Part shown: positions 51,996-62,469 of the stretch, piece by piece
How the letters are laid out: every line of letters begins with the position of its first letter
How positions within the stretch are numbered: the first letter of the stretch is position 1
Assembly (NCBI RefSeq): GCF_000382125.1
Contig: NZ_KB907548.1
Span: 124,001-188,000 of the forward strand
Direction: 5' to 3'
Source: Eudoraea adriatica DSM 19308
GTDB lineage: Bacteria; Bacteroidota; Bacteroidia; Flavobacteriales; Flavobacteriaceae
Length of the DNA stretch: 64,000 nucleotides
Translations under genes and position numbers: made by a program
Notes under the pieces: generated by a model
Told to the model about the DNA's origin: nothing
Databases searched by the model: none
The model's input: the letters and a program-made list of their open reading frames with translations, nothing else

Positions 51996-53060
51996 TTAAC
52001 CTCTCCTTTCAAGATCACTCATTACATCAACCAAGACGCCCACACTGTCCAGGGGAAGTGCGTTGTACATGGATGCTCTGTAGCCGCCTACTGATCTATG
52101 ACCATTTAAACCATTTATCCCTGCTTCTTTCCACATTTCATCAAATGTATCTTTAAGGGACTCGTCAGTTAAGGTAAAGGTTGCATTCATACTGGAGCGA
52201 TCTTCCTTTTTGGCAAACCCATTAAACAATGGATTAAGATCAATCTCAGAGTAGATAAGGCTTGCCTTTTTTTCGTTGATTTCTTCAATTGCTGCTATTC
52301 CACCCAGATCTTTCAACCATTGCAGTGTTAGCATAGACACATAGACTGCAAAAACTGCAGGTGTGTTGAACATACTATCTTTGCTCAGATGAACCTGATA
52401 ATCCAACATAGAAGGGATCTTCCTCGATACATCTCCAAGAATCTCATCTTTCACGACAACCAATGTAGTACCGGCCGGACCCATATTCTTTTGCGCTCCG
52501 GCGTAGATAAGATCAAACCTGGAAAAATCCATTTGTCTGGAAAAAATATCGGAACTCATATCGCAAATTAGTGGAACTTTGGTATCAGGAAACTCCTTTA
52601 TCTGCGTTCCGAAAATAGTATTATTAGATGTTAGATGCAGGTAATCCAGATCATTAGGTACCACATAGCCCCTTGGTATATAGTTGAAATTCTTGTCTTT
52701 TGAAGAAGCAACTTCCAATACATCACCTAACAACTTTGCTTCCTTTATTGCTTTGCTACTCCAGGTTCCGGTATTTATATACCCGGCTTTGTTTTCCAAA
52801 AAGTTATACGCCACCATTAAAAACTGCAAACTGGCACCCCCCTGCAGGTATAAAGCACTATATCCTTTTCCTTCCAACCCCAATAGTTCAAGGGCTAAAG
52901 ACCTTGCCTTTTCCATTATAGCAACAAATTCTTTGCTGCGATGTGATATTTCAATTAGTGAAAGACCAATACCGTCTAATTCAATTACTGCTTCAGAAGC
53001 CTTTTGCATTACATCTTTGGGCAATATACAAGGACCTGCACTAAAATTATGTTTTTTCAT
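51996..53060 (-). CDS. serC: Phosphoserine aminotransferase
   Basis: The 354-residue PLP transaminase makes O-phosphoserine from 3-phosphohydroxypyruvate and glutamate. Signatures are KHNFSAGPCILPKDVMQKA at the N-terminus, ALYLQGGASLQFLMV near 70, the Schiff-base Lys in IYAGAQKNMGPAGTT near 193 and GHRSVGGYRASMYNA near 329. It is full-length. It lies in the order acyl-CoA reductase, serC, serA on the minus strand with short gaps. Its product is also a plausible substrate for the cysteate-synthase candidate at 9704-10744. Confidence 0.95.
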   Translation of the reverse strand: MKKHNFSAGPCILPKDVMQKASEAVIELDGIGLSLIEISHRSKEFVAIMEKARSLALELLGLEGKGYSALYLQGGASLQFLMVAYNFLENKAGYINTGTWSSKAIKEAKLLGDVLEVASSKDKNFNYIPRGYVVPNDLDYLHLTSNNTIFGTQIKEFPDTKVPLICDMSSDIFSRQMDFSRFDLIYAGAQKNMGPAGTTLVVVKDEILGDVSRKIPSMLDYQVHLSKDSMFNTPAVFAVYVSMLTLQWLKDLGGIAAIEEINEKKASLIYSEIDLNPLFNGFAKKEDRSSMNATFTLTDESLKDTFDEMWKEAGINGLNGHRSVGGYRASMYNALPLDSVGVLVDVMSDLERRG

Positions 53061-53135
53061 CTTTAACCTATTTTTTAAGGCTCTAAAGGTCCTAAATAAT
53101 ACCGAAAAACTTATCAGGATTACAGATTATTTCCA

Positions 53136-54197
53136 TTATGTTTTTAACAGGAATTCAACAGTGTCAACCCCATCTGCATAATCCCACAGTTCTGGCTTTT
53201 GTGTTTTACCAAATGGGATTGCATTTTTAAATATTTCACCTCCAACAATACACTGAATCTGTTCTCTGTCCCCGGCTAGCTTTATTTTCAAACCCTCAAT
53301 TTCTGCATATCTCTCGTAAAAGGCTGTGCCAATTGGCGAGGCATATCCCGTATCCTCTTTTAGCAAGAAAAAACCATTATCCAGAAAATCGAATGCACTC
53401 ATCAGATAAACAGCTTTGTTATAATCATAATTGTTAGCGTATTTATTCTGGTCAATTAGATATTTATAGGTGTCTATACCCTTAAAAAAATCATCGAAGC
53501 TGTAGTCTTGTGGCACAAATAATTTAGAAACATTGCGACACCCTAATCCGTAATAACGAAATATATCCTCTCCAAGGGCATAAAGCTGCTCTTCCGTTTC
53601 CTTTCCTGTAAGAACGGCAACGGAATTTCTGTTTTTTCTAATGATATTGGGTTTATGACCAAAGTAATGGGCAAAATAACGAGCTGTATTATTACTGCCG
53701 GTTGCAATAACAACATCATATTTGGTTAACCTGTCTTCACTAAACGCTATTTCAGAAGTAAGCCCGGGTTCAATATGTATTAAAAAATTGGCAATAAAGG
53801 GTAATAGAATGTTGTCGTTTGAGGAACATTTTACAAGCACCCGGTTTCCACTAATTAGAGCCGCTAAGAAATCATGGAAACCAACAAGGGGTATGTTTCC
53901 TGCCATTATTATTGCCACAGTTTTATGAGTATTATTCTCAAGAGGATAAGGCAATAGCCATTCACGGAGTTTTTCATCATTAAGCTGTTCCGCCCATGCA
54001 TTTATTGCATACATAACCTGCGGCTTCGTAAACCAACCATTTTTATGCCCGGCTAATAAGATTGCTTTCTCTAATTTTTGGTGCCATTGAATCCAGTCAT
54101 CTGAGGTACCTAAATTATCCTTTGAATCTTTTGCAAATCTCCTGAGAAATTCTCCAAGTTTAACAAAAGCTTTAAATCGTTGATCCAGTGTGGCCAT
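53136..54197 (-). CDS. Acyl-CoA reductase, LuxC-like aldehyde dehydrogenase superfamily
   Basis: The 353-residue protein resembles LuxC-type long-chain acyl-CoA reductases. It has IMAGNIPLVGFHDFLAALISG near residue 93 (family nucleotide-binding segment), ATGSNNTARYFAHYFG near 164, KPNIIRKNRNSVAVLTG near 180 and GLGCRNVSKLFVP near 217 with the likely thioester Cys. LuxC reduces acyl thioesters to aldehydes with NADPH. In flavobacteria this gene is regularly linked to a dicluster ferredoxin, serC and serA, as here, but what it acts on is not known. It starts at 54197, divergent from the ferredoxin gene through overlapping promoters. Confidence 0.85.
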   Translation of the reverse strand: MATLDQRFKAFVKLGEFLRRFAKDSKDNLGTSDDWIQWHQKLEKAILLAGHKNGWFTKPQVMYAINAWAEQLNDEKLREWLLPYPLENNTHKTVAIIMAGNIPLVGFHDFLAALISGNRVLVKCSSNDNILLPFIANFLIHIEPGLTSEIAFSEDRLTKYDVVIATGSNNTARYFAHYFGHKPNIIRKNRNSVAVLTGKETEEQLYALGEDIFRYYGLGCRNVSKLFVPQDYSFDDFFKGIDTYKYLIDQNKYANNYDYNKAVYLMSAFDFLDNGFFLLKEDTGYASPIGTAFYERYAEIEGLKIKLAGDREQIQCIVGGEIFKNAIPFGKTQKPELWDYADGVDTVEFLLKT

Positions 54198-54201
54198 TAT
54201 A

Positions 54202-54233
54202 TTTGTGCAATAGTGTTATAGGATATACCTTTG
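54202..54233 (+). promoter_or_regulatory. Putative ferredoxin promoter (TTTG-N20-TACCTTTG)
   Basis: TTTG (54202-54205) and TACCTTTG (54226-54233) are 20 nt apart, the best -33/-7 fit in the window. It would give a leader of about 70 nt before the ferredoxin ATG. Its -7 box sits two bases from the -7 box of the opposite promoter. Confidence 0.6.
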
Positions 54234-54235
54234 CG

Positions 54236-54266
54236 CAAAAATATGCATGCCTGGAGATTGTACCAA
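54236..54266 (-). promoter_or_regulatory. Putative acyl-CoA reductase/serC/serA promoter (TTG-N20-TATTTTTG)
   Basis: On the minus strand TTG (54264-54266) and TATTTTTG (54236-54243) are separated by 20 nt. The -7 box lies 38 nt before the acyl-CoA reductase start. Together with the plus-strand promoter it shares the palindrome TTTGCGCAAA. Confidence 0.55.
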
Positions 54267-54294
54267 CAATCAGGGCAAGTATATTGCATATTAA

Positions 54295-54660
<366 letters not shown>

Positions 54661-54670
54661 CTAGTTGCTA

Positions 54671-55456
54671 TTAGTTATTTTCGATCATTTTCGCCGCTAA
54701 CTCTTTCAGGAACTTTGCACATACCATTCCTGTTATGTCATTGATATCTCTTGTTGGATTGTATTCAACAATATCCGCTCCCAGCACGGGAACATTTATA
54801 GACTGAAATATTTTTAATACCTCACGGGTACTCAAACCACCAGGTTCGTGATGAGAAACTCCCGGAGCATATGCCGGATCTAAGGCATCAATATCCAAAG
54901 AAATATAGACCGGATTTTTCAGTTCTAATGAGGTTGCTTTGTGAATGTGTCTCATTTCTATGGTTTCAACGCCATATTTTTCTGACTGTTCTCGTTGATG
55001 CTTTGAAAGTGTCCTAATGCCAATTTGTACTAGTTTGTTTATTAATTTTTCTTCCATGATTCTGGCAAACGGACAGGCATGGGAAAATTTGTCACCTTCA
55101 AATATGTCATATAGGTCCGCATGAGCATCAATATGAATAAGGTCTACCGGGCCATGAAATTTGTAAAAAGCCTTTATAAGGGGGTAAGTAATCGAATGAT
55201 CTCCTCCTAAAGTCAGCAAGTGTTCACTATTCTTCAGATTTTTAGAAGTTAAATATTCAATATCAAAATAGGTGTTTATTTCAAAGTCTCCTTTGTCATC
55301 AAAGATTTCAGGAACTATTTCCATGCCATTTTCGGCAAAGTAATTAGCAGATGGACTGTTAAACAAACTTCTAATCCTGGGGGGTGCCAGTGCAGGACCT
55401 CTTAAATAAGACGACTTATCATCATATAGAATTCCCTGCAGGGTAATTTTCTTCAT
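54671..55456 (-). CDS. Arginase/agmatinase family ureohydrolase
   Basis: The 261-residue binuclear manganese hydrolase has the family metal motifs LGGDHSITYPLI near residue 82, IHIDAHADLYD near 106 and SLDIDALDPAYAPG near 187. Agmatinase (agmatine to putrescine and urea) is the usual reading for this length and branch, but arginase or another guanidino substrate cannot be excluded. The gene is monocistronic, converging on the ferredoxin and divergent from ychF. Confidence 0.88.
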   Translation of the reverse strand: MKKITLQGILYDDKSSYLRGPALAPPRIRSLFNSPSANYFAENGMEIVPEIFDDKGDFEINTYFDIEYLTSKNLKNSEHLLTLGGDHSITYPLIKAFYKFHGPVDLIHIDAHADLYDIFEGDKFSHACPFARIMEEKLINKLVQIGIRTLSKHQREQSEKYGVETIEMRHIHKATSLELKNPVYISLDIDALDPAYAPGVSHHEPGGLSTREVLKIFQSINVPVLGADIVEYNPTRDINDITGMVCAKFLKELAAKMIENN

Positions 55457-55494
55457 AATGGCAGATTAATGATTCTAAATATACAGGTAAAAAC

Positions 55495-55502
55495 TATATT
55501 TG
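55495..55502 (+). promoter_or_regulatory. Putative -7 element (TATATTTG) for ychF
   Basis: TATATTTG is an exact TAnnTTTG match 57 nt before the ychF ATG. No TTG lies at the expected upstream distance. Confidence 0.4.
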
Positions 55503-55559
55503 CACCCAAATTACGCAAAGCTCATTTTGGCTGGACAGTATGTTATTAAGATAGAATAA

Positions 55560-56654
55560 ATGAAAGCAGGTATTGTAGGTCTCCCTAATGTTGGAAAATC
55601 AACTCTTTTTAATTGTTTATCCAATGCAAAGGCACAAAGTGCCAATTTTCCATTTTGTACGATTGAACCCAATATTGGTGTCGTTAACGTACCGGATCCA
55701 AGGTTAGAAAAATTGGAAGAACTGGTTAAACCTGAAAGGGTTGTACCTGCAACCGTTGAAATTGTAGATATAGCCGGACTCGTAAAAGGCGCAAGCAAGG
55801 GAGAAGGTTTGGGGAATCAATTTTTAGGGAACATCAGGGAAACCGATGCTATTTTGCATGTTTTACGATGTTTTGATAATGATAATGTGGTGCATGTAGA
55901 TGGCTCTGTAGACCCCATTAGGGATAAGGAGACTATAGATATGGAATTGCAGCTAAAAGACCTTGAGACGGTTGAAAAGAAGTTAGACAAAGTAAATAGA
56001 GCAGCCAGAACAGGAAATAAAGAGGCTCAAAAGGAGGCTGCAATATTGCAAATTGTAAAAGAGGGTTTAGAGAGCGGAACATCTGTGCGAGCAATAGTTA
56101 TGGAAGAAGATGACAGAAACGATTATGTAAAACCCTTGCAGTTTATAACGGATAAACCAGTTCTTTATATCTGCAATGTGGACGAAGCATCAGCCGTTTC
56201 CGGAAATTCCTATGTAGAACAGGTGAAAACAGCAGTTGCCAATGAAAAGGCCGGGGTAATCGTCCTGGCCGTAGGTACTGAAGCAGATATTACAGAATTA
56301 GATACGTACGAAGAACGACAAATGTTTTTAGAAGATTTAGGTTTGACAGAGGCCGGCTCTGCCAAAATGATTAGAGCTGCGTATTCACTGTTGCACCTTC
56401 AAACCTATTTTACAGCAGGAGAGAAGGAAGTCAGGGCATGGACCATCAAGGTAGGCTCTACGGCACCGCAGGCGGCCGGAGTTATTCATACAGATTTTGA
56501 AAAAGGATTTATTCGTGCTGAGGTTATTTCCTATGACGACTATATCGCCTACGGGAGTGAGGCAAAAGTGAAAGAAGCAGGAAAAATGCGAGTGGAAGGA
56601 AAAGAATATATAGTTAAAGACGGGGATATCATGCATTTTAGGTTTAATGTTTAA
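55560..56654 (+). CDS. ychF: Redox-regulated ATPase YchF (Obg-related)
   Basis: The 364-residue P-loop protein has G1 GLPNVGKSTLFN near residue 7, G3 DIAGLVKGASKGEGLGNQFL near 67 and the NVDE-type specificity motif (ICNVDEAS near 203), which in this family binds ATP instead of GTP. A coiled-coil insert and a C-terminal TGS domain (RAWTIKVGSTAPQAAGVIHTDFEKGFIRAEV, split by loops) complete it. YchF associates with ribosomes and affects oxidative stress responses. Length and order are standard. Confidence 0.95.
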   Translation: MKAGIVGLPNVGKSTLFNCLSNAKAQSANFPFCTIEPNIGVVNVPDPRLEKLEELVKPERVVPATVEIVDIAGLVKGASKGEGLGNQFLGNIRETDAILHVLRCFDNDNVVHVDGSVDPIRDKETIDMELQLKDLETVEKKLDKVNRAARTGNKEAQKEAAILQIVKEGLESGTSVRAIVMEEDDRNDYVKPLQFITDKPVLYICNVDEASAVSGNSYVEQVKTAVANEKAGVIVLAVGTEADITELDTYEERQMFLEDLGLTEAGSAKMIRAAYSLLHLQTYFTAGEKEVRAWTIKVGSTAPQAAGVIHTDFEKGFIRAEVISYDDYIAYGSEAKVKEAGKMRVEGKEYIVKDGDIMHFRFNV

Positions 56655-56802
56655 ATGCAGAATTCACAGATTTTGTTATTTGAACCGGCCTGATAAAGGC
56701 GCTATCAACAATACGGCGTATTTTATTGTTAATTACTTTCTACAGCGTACATTTTGATTTCTGCTCTGAAATTTTATATTAGCAAGGTATTCCCCAAATA
56801 GT

Positions 56803-58656
56803 ATGGCAGAGTTACAATATACCGAAGAAAACATAAGATCTCTGGACTGGAAGGAACATATCCGTCTTCGTCCCGGTATGTATATTGGTAAACTCGGGGA
56901 TGGTTCTTCTGCAGATGACGGCATCTATATCTTGTTAAAAGAAACGATTGACAACTGTATTGATGAGTTTGTCATGGGTGCAGGAAAAATAATTGAAATT
57001 TCCATACAACGGGAGAAAGTAACCGTCAGGGATTATGGTCGTGGTATACCTTTAGGCAAGGTTGTTGACGTTGTCTCTAAAATGAATACCGGTGGTAAGT
57101 ATGACACCCGCGCTTTCAAAAAATCTGTCGGACTTAATGGAGTAGGCACCAAAGCTGTTAATGCATTATCTGCTTATTTTAAGGTAGAGTCTAACAGGGA
57201 TGGGAAATCTAAATCTGCTGAATTTGAAACCGGCGAATTAATAAATGAAGAACTTTTGGAGGAAACTTCCAGAAGAAGAGGGACTAAAATTTCTTTTGTT
57301 CCGGATGAAACCATATTTAAAAAATATAAATATAGGAATGAGTATGTAGAACGCATGCTCCGCAATTACGTTTATCTGAACCCGGGATTAACCATTGTTT
57401 TTAATGGGGAAAAATTCTTTTCCGAAAACGGCCTCAAGGATTTACTTGAAGATAATAATTCTAAAGAGGATTTATTATATCCTATAATTCATTTAAAAGG
57501 GCATGATATTGAAGTTGCTATTACACATAGTAAAACCCAATATAGCGAAGAATACCATTCTTTTGTTAATGGACAGCATACTACCCAGGGAGGTACGCAT
57601 CAGGCAGCTTTCAGAGAAGCCATCGTCAAAACCATAAGAGAATATTACGGCAAGAATTACGACGCGTCGGATATTAGAAAATCAATTATTTCTGCTATTT
57701 CAATAAAGGTTATGGAGCCTGTTTTTGAAAGTCAGACAAAAACAAAGTTAGGCTCAACCGATATGGGTGGAGGACTCCCAACGGTAAGAACATACATCAA
57801 TGATTTTATCGGGAAACAACTTGATAATTATCTTCACAAGAATTCGGAAACCGCAGAGCAAATCCATAAGAAAATCGTTCAGGCGGAAAAAGAACGTAAG
57901 GAACTTTCCGGGATAAGAAAGCTAGCTCGGGAAAGAGCAAAAAAAGCGAGTTTACACAATAAGAAGTTGCGCGATTGCAGGTTGCATCTGGGAGATATGA
58001 AAAGCGAAAGACGCTTAGAATCGACCTTGTTTATAACGGAGGGAGATTCGGCTTCCGGCTCCATAACCAAATCGAGAGACGTAAATACCCAGGCTGTTTT
58101 CAGTCTTCGCGGCAAGCCCTTGAATTCCTATGGGATGTCCAAAAAAATAGTATATGAAAATGAAGAATTCAATCTTCTGCAGGCTGCACTTAATATTGAG
58201 GAATCCATGGAGGATTTGCGATATAATAATATTGTAATCGCCACTGATGCAGATGTAGATGGCATGCATATACGATTATTGCTTATTACATTTTTTCTTC
58301 AGTTTTTCCCTGAGTTAATAAAGGAGAATCATTTGTATATTTTACAAACACCCCTGTTTAGAGTAAGAAACAAGAAGGAAACATTTTATTGCTATAGTCA
58401 GGAAGAGAAGATTGAGGCGATTGTAAAGTTGAAGGGAAAACCGGAAATCACACGCTTTAAAGGACTGGGTGAAATTTCCCCTGATGAATTCAAACACTTT
58501 ATAGGAGATGATATACGCTTAGAACCCGTTATGCTGGATAAAGCCTTGTCTATTGAAGAACTTTTAAAGTTTTATATGGGAAAGAACACTCCGGATCGTC
58601 AGGAATTTATTATTGAAAATCTTAAAGTAGAAGTGGATTTAATTGAAGATAACTAG
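56803..58656 (+). CDS. parE: DNA topoisomerase IV subunit B (ParE-type)
   Basis: The 617-residue subunit has the GHKL ATPase ([11 protein letters not shown] near residue 27, [31 protein letters not shown] near 92), the transducer domain, and the TOPRIM motifs EGDSASG near 412 and [12 protein letters not shown] near 476. It lacks the long C-terminal insertion of many GyrB proteins, which favours ParE over GyrB. With the subunit A gene 31 nt downstream it forms the type IIA topoisomerase that unlinks daughter chromosomes. Confidence 0.92.
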   Translation: MAELQYTEENIRSLDWKEHIRLRPGMYIGKLGDGSSADDGIYILLKETIDNCIDEFVMGAGKIIEISIQREKVTVRDYGRGIPLGKVVDVVSKMNTGGKYDTRAFKKSVGLNGVGTKAVNALSAYFKVESNRDGKSKSAEFETGELINEELLEETSRRRGTKISFVPDETIFKKYKYRNEYVERMLRNYVYLNPGLTIVFNGEKFFSENGLKDLLEDNNSKEDLLYPIIHLKGHDIEVAITHSKTQYSEEYHSFVNGQHTTQGGTHQAAFREAIVKTIREYYGKNYDASDIRKSIISAISIKVMEPVFESQTKTKLGSTDMGGGLPTVRTYINDFIGKQLDNYLHKNSETAEQIHKKIVQAEKERKELSGIRKLARERAKKASLHNKKLRDCRLHLGDMKSERRLESTLFITEGDSASGSITKSRDVNTQAVFSLRGKPLNSYGMSKKIVYENEEFNLLQAALNIEESMEDLRYNNIVIATDADVDGMHIRLLLITFFLQFFPELIKENHLYILQTPLFRVRNKKETFYCYSQEEKIEAIVKLKGKPEITRFKGLGEISPDEFKHFIGDDIRLEPVMLDKALSIEELLKFYMGKNTPDRQEFIIENLKVEVDLIEDN

Positions 58657-58687
58657 TTATAAATTAGAATAATACTATTCTTTCTTT

Positions 58688-61363
58688 ATGGAGGAGAATG
58701 AGGAAGTAAATGAAGTGAATGAAGAAGACCAAGGTAATGACCAGGGAGCACTTACCCGTGTTACGGGCATGTATAAGGATTGGTTTTTAGATTACGCTTC
58801 TTATGTAATATTAGAAAGGGCAGTACCGGCTATAGAAGACGGTTTTAAACCTGTGCAGCGCAGAATTATGCATGCGCTGAAAGAATTGGATGATGGCAGG
58901 TATAATAAGGTGGCCAATGTAGTTGGGCATACAATGCAATACCATCCTCATGGAGATGCGAGCATAGCTGATGCCATGGTACAGATAGGCCAGAAAGATC
59001 TTCTTATTGATACTCAGGGCAACTGGGGAAACATTTTAACTGGTGATGGTGCCGCAGCGTCCCGATATATTGAAGCCAGACTATCCAAATTCGCATTAGA
59101 TGTTGTTTTTAGCCCAAAAATTACGGATTGGCAGTCGTCCTACGATGGCAGGAAGAAAGAACCTATAAACCTTCCCGTTAAATTTCCCCTATTGCTGGCT
59201 CAGGGCGCGGAGGGCATTGCAGTAGGCTTATCGACAAAGATTCTCCCTCATAATTTCAATGAGATTATTGATGGATCCATTAAGCATTTGAGAGGTCAGG
59301 GTTTTAAACTGTTTCCCGATTTCCCCACTTCGGGAATTATTGATGTAACCAACTACAACGATGGATTAAGAGGAGGTAAAATAAGGGTAAGGGCGAAAAT
59401 TTCTCAGCTTGACAAGAATACACTGGTTATTAATGAAATTCCTTATGGCACAAACACCTCTTCATTAATAGATTCTATCCTGAAAGCAAATGATAAAGGC
59501 AAGATTAAAATAAAGAAGATTGAAGATAATACCGCGGCCCAGGTTGAGATACTTATTCATCTGCCCGGCGGTATTTCACCAGATAAGACCATAGATGCAC
59601 TTTACGCATTTACTTCATGTGAGTCTTCAATTTCCCCTTTAGGATGCATAATAGAGGATAACAAACCGTTATTTATAGGAGTTACAGAAATGCTCCGGCG
59701 CTCTACGGATAATACTGTGGCCATGCTTAAATCTGAATTAGAGATACAGTTAGCCGAACTTCAGGAGCAATGGCATTTTGCCTCGCTTGAACGTATATTT
59801 ATAGAAAACAGGATCTATAGAGATATAGAGGAAGAGGAAACCTGGGAAGGAGTTATAAGCGCAATAGATAAGGGACTTAAGCCACATATTAAACATCTCA
59901 GAAGAGGTGTCACCGAAGAAGATATAGCAAGGCTTACGGAAATCAGGATAAAAAGAATATCCAAGTTTGATTTAGACAAAGCACAGCAATTTATTGATAG
60001 TCTTGAGGATAAAATTGCTCAAACTAAGGACAACCTGACTAATTTGATCGATTTTGCCATTTCATATTTTAAGGAATTGAAGAGTAAATACGGAAAAGAC
60101 AGAGGGCGTAAATCTGAAATTAGAATTTTTGATGATATAGAAGCAACAAAAGTGGTTATCAGGAATACCAAGCTATATGTTAATCGGGAAGAAGGATTTA
60201 TCGGAACTTCATTAAGACGAGACGAGTATGTAACGGACTGCAGTGATATAGATGATATTATAGTATTCACGAAAAGTGGTCATATGATGGTTACTAAAGT
60301 TGATTCCAAGACCTTTATTGGCAAAAATATAATTCATGTAGCGGTCTTTAAGAAAAAGGACAAGCGAACTACCTATAATATGATCTATAAGGATGGAAGA
60401 GGTGGTTCCAGCTATGTAAAACGCTTTAATGTCACTTCAATGACGCGCGATAAACTCTATGATTTAACGGCAGGCAAAAATAATTCTGAGATTACTTACT
60501 TTTCTGCTAACCCCAATGGCGAGGCAGAAATAGTCACAGTTTTTCTAAGACAGGCCGGAAACATAAAGAAATTAAAGTGGGATTTGGATTTTGCCGATGT
60601 TATGATAAAGGGACGGGCTTCAAAAGGAAATATTGTCACCAAATATTCTGTAAAAAAAATAGAACTCAAGGAAAAAGGACTATCAACGCTTAAACCGCGT
60701 AAATTGTGGTTTGATGAGACAGTGCAGCGGCTTAATGTCGATAACAGGGGCGAACTCCTTGGCGAATTTACCAACGAAGACCGTCTTCTGATAGTTAATC
60801 AAAAAGGGCTGCTAAAAGTAGTGATTCCGGAGCTGACCATGCGTTTTGATGATGACATAATAGTTTTGGAAAAGTGGATTCCAAATAAACCAATATCGGT
60901 AATTTACTGGGAAGGAGACAAGGAGTTATTTTATCTAAAGCGATTTCTTGTTGAAAATCCTGATAAAGAAGAAAATATAATAACGGACCATCCAAAATCC
61001 TATCTCGAAAAAGTATTTACGGATTATAGGCCTATGGCGGAAATAGTATTTTCCAAGAAACGTGGCATGGACCGTAAAGATAACCAGGAGATTAATATTG
61101 AAGAGTTTATTAGTATAAAGGGCAGTTCTGCCATGGGAAATCAGCTTACCAGGGAAAAAGTGCTCGAGATAAACGCATTAGCCCCTCTGCCATATGAAGT
61201 ACCTGAAGTGCCCGAAACTTTAGATATTGAGGTTGTTGATGAAGAAAATATAGTGCCGGAGACAAAAGATTTAAATAAGAACTCCAAAAAAGAAAACAAT
61301 CAAATAAAACCCAAAGGCAAATCCAGTGAGGGAGATGAGGAAGGGCAAATAACCCTTTTTTAG
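58688..61363 (+). CDS. parC: DNA topoisomerase IV subunit A (ParC-type)
   Basis: The 891-residue subunit has the winged-helix start DWFLDYASYVILERAVPAIEDG (split by loops), and GDGAAASRYIEARLSKF near residue 118 carries the active-site Tyr that links to DNA. A coiled-coil dimer arm lies near 430-480, and a beta-pinwheel follows from about 490. The C-terminal 60 residues are low-complexity acidic and basic (ETKDLNKNSKKENNQIKPKG). It is adjacent to parE with a 31-nt gap. The pair is assigned to topoisomerase IV rather than gyrase because of the ParE-type partner. Confidence 0.92.
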   Translation: MEENEEVNEVNEEDQGNDQGALTRVTGMYKDWFLDYASYVILERAVPAIEDGFKPVQRRIMHALKELDDGRYNKVANVVGHTMQYHPHGDASIADAMVQIGQKDLLIDTQGNWGNILTGDGAAASRYIEARLSKFALDVVFSPKITDWQSSYDGRKKEPINLPVKFPLLLAQGAEGIAVGLSTKILPHNFNEIIDGSIKHLRGQGFKLFPDFPTSGIIDVTNYNDGLRGGKIRVRAKISQLDKNTLVINEIPYGTNTSSLIDSILKANDKGKIKIKKIEDNTAAQVEILIHLPGGISPDKTIDALYAFTSCESSISPLGCIIEDNKPLFIGVTEMLRRSTDNTVAMLKSELEIQLAELQEQWHFASLERIFIENRIYRDIEEEETWEGVISAIDKGLKPHIKHLRRGVTEEDIARLTEIRIKRISKFDLDKAQQFIDSLEDKIAQTKDNLTNLIDFAISYFKELKSKYGKDRGRKSEIRIFDDIEATKVVIRNTKLYVNREEGFIGTSLRRDEYVTDCSDIDDIIVFTKSGHMMVTKVDSKTFIGKNIIHVAVFKKKDKRTTYNMIYKDGRGGSSYVKRFNVTSMTRDKLYDLTAGKNNSEITYFSANPNGEAEIVTVFLRQAGNIKKLKWDLDFADVMIKGRASKGNIVTKYSVKKIELKEKGLSTLKPRKLWFDETVQRLNVDNRGELLGEFTNEDRLLIVNQKGLLKVVIPELTMRFDDDIIVLEKWIPNKPISVIYWEGDKELFYLKRFLVENPDKEENIITDHPKSYLEKVFTDYRPMAEIVFSKKRGMDRKDNQEINIEEFISIKGSSAMGNQLTREKVLEINALAPLPYEVPEVPETLDIEVVDEENIVPETKDLNKNSKKENNQIKPKGKSSEGDEEGQITLF

Positions 61364-61484
61364 ATGAATTAGAATTGATAGGTTTATTTAACAAGAACCA
61401 CACCAGTTTTAACTTGTAAATTGGGCCATTTTTGTCTATACTTACCAAGTTTCTATTTAAGAAAGAGAAAACTTCAATAAAATT

Positions 61485-62450
61485 ATGACTTTTACAAACC
61501 CCCTGATTTATGGCGTACCCTGCTTCATTGCGCTGATTATCCTAGAACTTATTTACAGCAAAACGCACGGAGACGAACAACTTTACAATTGGAAAGATTT
61601 ATTTGCAAGTGGTGCCATGGGTATAGGTGCTGCACTTATAGGACCTATATTTAAAGTAATTTTTGCGATAGCACTATTTGAGGTTACCTATGAATTTCTA
61701 AATCCGGTAGCGGATGGGGTTCGGACAAATATTCTGGGGTATGAATCTTTTGGATATGCGTGGTATGTCTGGTTGCTGTGTTTGCTTGCAGACGATTTTA
61801 CTTACTATTGCTTTCATAGGGCAAATCATGAAATAAGGCTGTTTTGGGCTGCTCATATTGTACATCATTCTTCCGATAATTTTAATTTAGGCACTGCTGT
61901 GCGTAACGGGTGGTTCACAATTTTTTACAAACCCTTTTTCTATATGTGGATGCCCGCGATTGGATTCCCACCAGAAATGGTGCTGATTTGCATTGGGATA
62001 GAAATTATGTGGCAGTTTCAATTGCATTCGGTCTATATCCCGAAAATGGGTTTTCTGGAAAAGATCTTTAATACACATACCATGCACCAGGTACATCATT
62101 CTCAGGATATAGAATACCTGGATAAAAACCATGGAGGAATCCTTAATATTTTTGACAAGCTCTTCGGTACATGGAAAGAATTAAATGAAGAAAAGACTAT
62201 TAAATATGGTGTAATCCATCCTCCTAACTCTTATAATCCAATGGTGATTCTGACTCATGAGTACAAGGATATATGGAAAGACGTGAAGAAGTCTAAAAAA
62301 TTATCCCATGCCTTTATGTATATATTCGGACCTCCGGGTTGGAGCCATGACGGTAGCACGTTAACTGTTAAGCAGCAGCAAAAGTTAATGGAACAAGAAG
62401 GATTATCAGCCCTATCAAACGAGGCAATTATCTCAAAAAAGGCATTTTAG
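61485..62450 (+). CDS. Sterol desaturase / fatty acid hydroxylase family membrane protein
   Basis: The 321-residue membrane enzyme has a diiron site made of His clusters: CFHRANHE near residue 108, AHIVHHSSDNFN near 125 (HxxHH) and HTMHQVHHSQDIEYLDKNHGG near 200. Four to five membrane helices are present. The family uses O2 to desaturate or hydroxylate lipids; in bacteria the substrate is often a carotenoid, fatty acid or sphingo- or sulfonolipid. Here it is not clear. It follows the topoisomerase genes by 121 nt and converges on the TerC gene. Confidence 0.88.
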   Translation: MTFTNPLIYGVPCFIALIILELIYSKTHGDEQLYNWKDLFASGAMGIGAALIGPIFKVIFAIALFEVTYEFLNPVADGVRTNILGYESFGYAWYVWLLCLLADDFTYYCFHRANHEIRLFWAAHIVHHSSDNFNLGTAVRNGWFTIFYKPFFYMWMPAIGFPPEMVLICIGIEIMWQFQLHSVYIPKMGFLEKIFNTHTMHQVHHSQDIEYLDKNHGGILNIFDKLFGTWKELNEEKTIKYGVIHPPNSYNPMVILTHEYKDIWKDVKKSKKLSHAFMYIFGPPGWSHDGSTLTVKQQQKLMEQEGLSALSNEAIISKKAF

Positions 62451-62469
62451 TATTTAGAGATTTCCGGGA

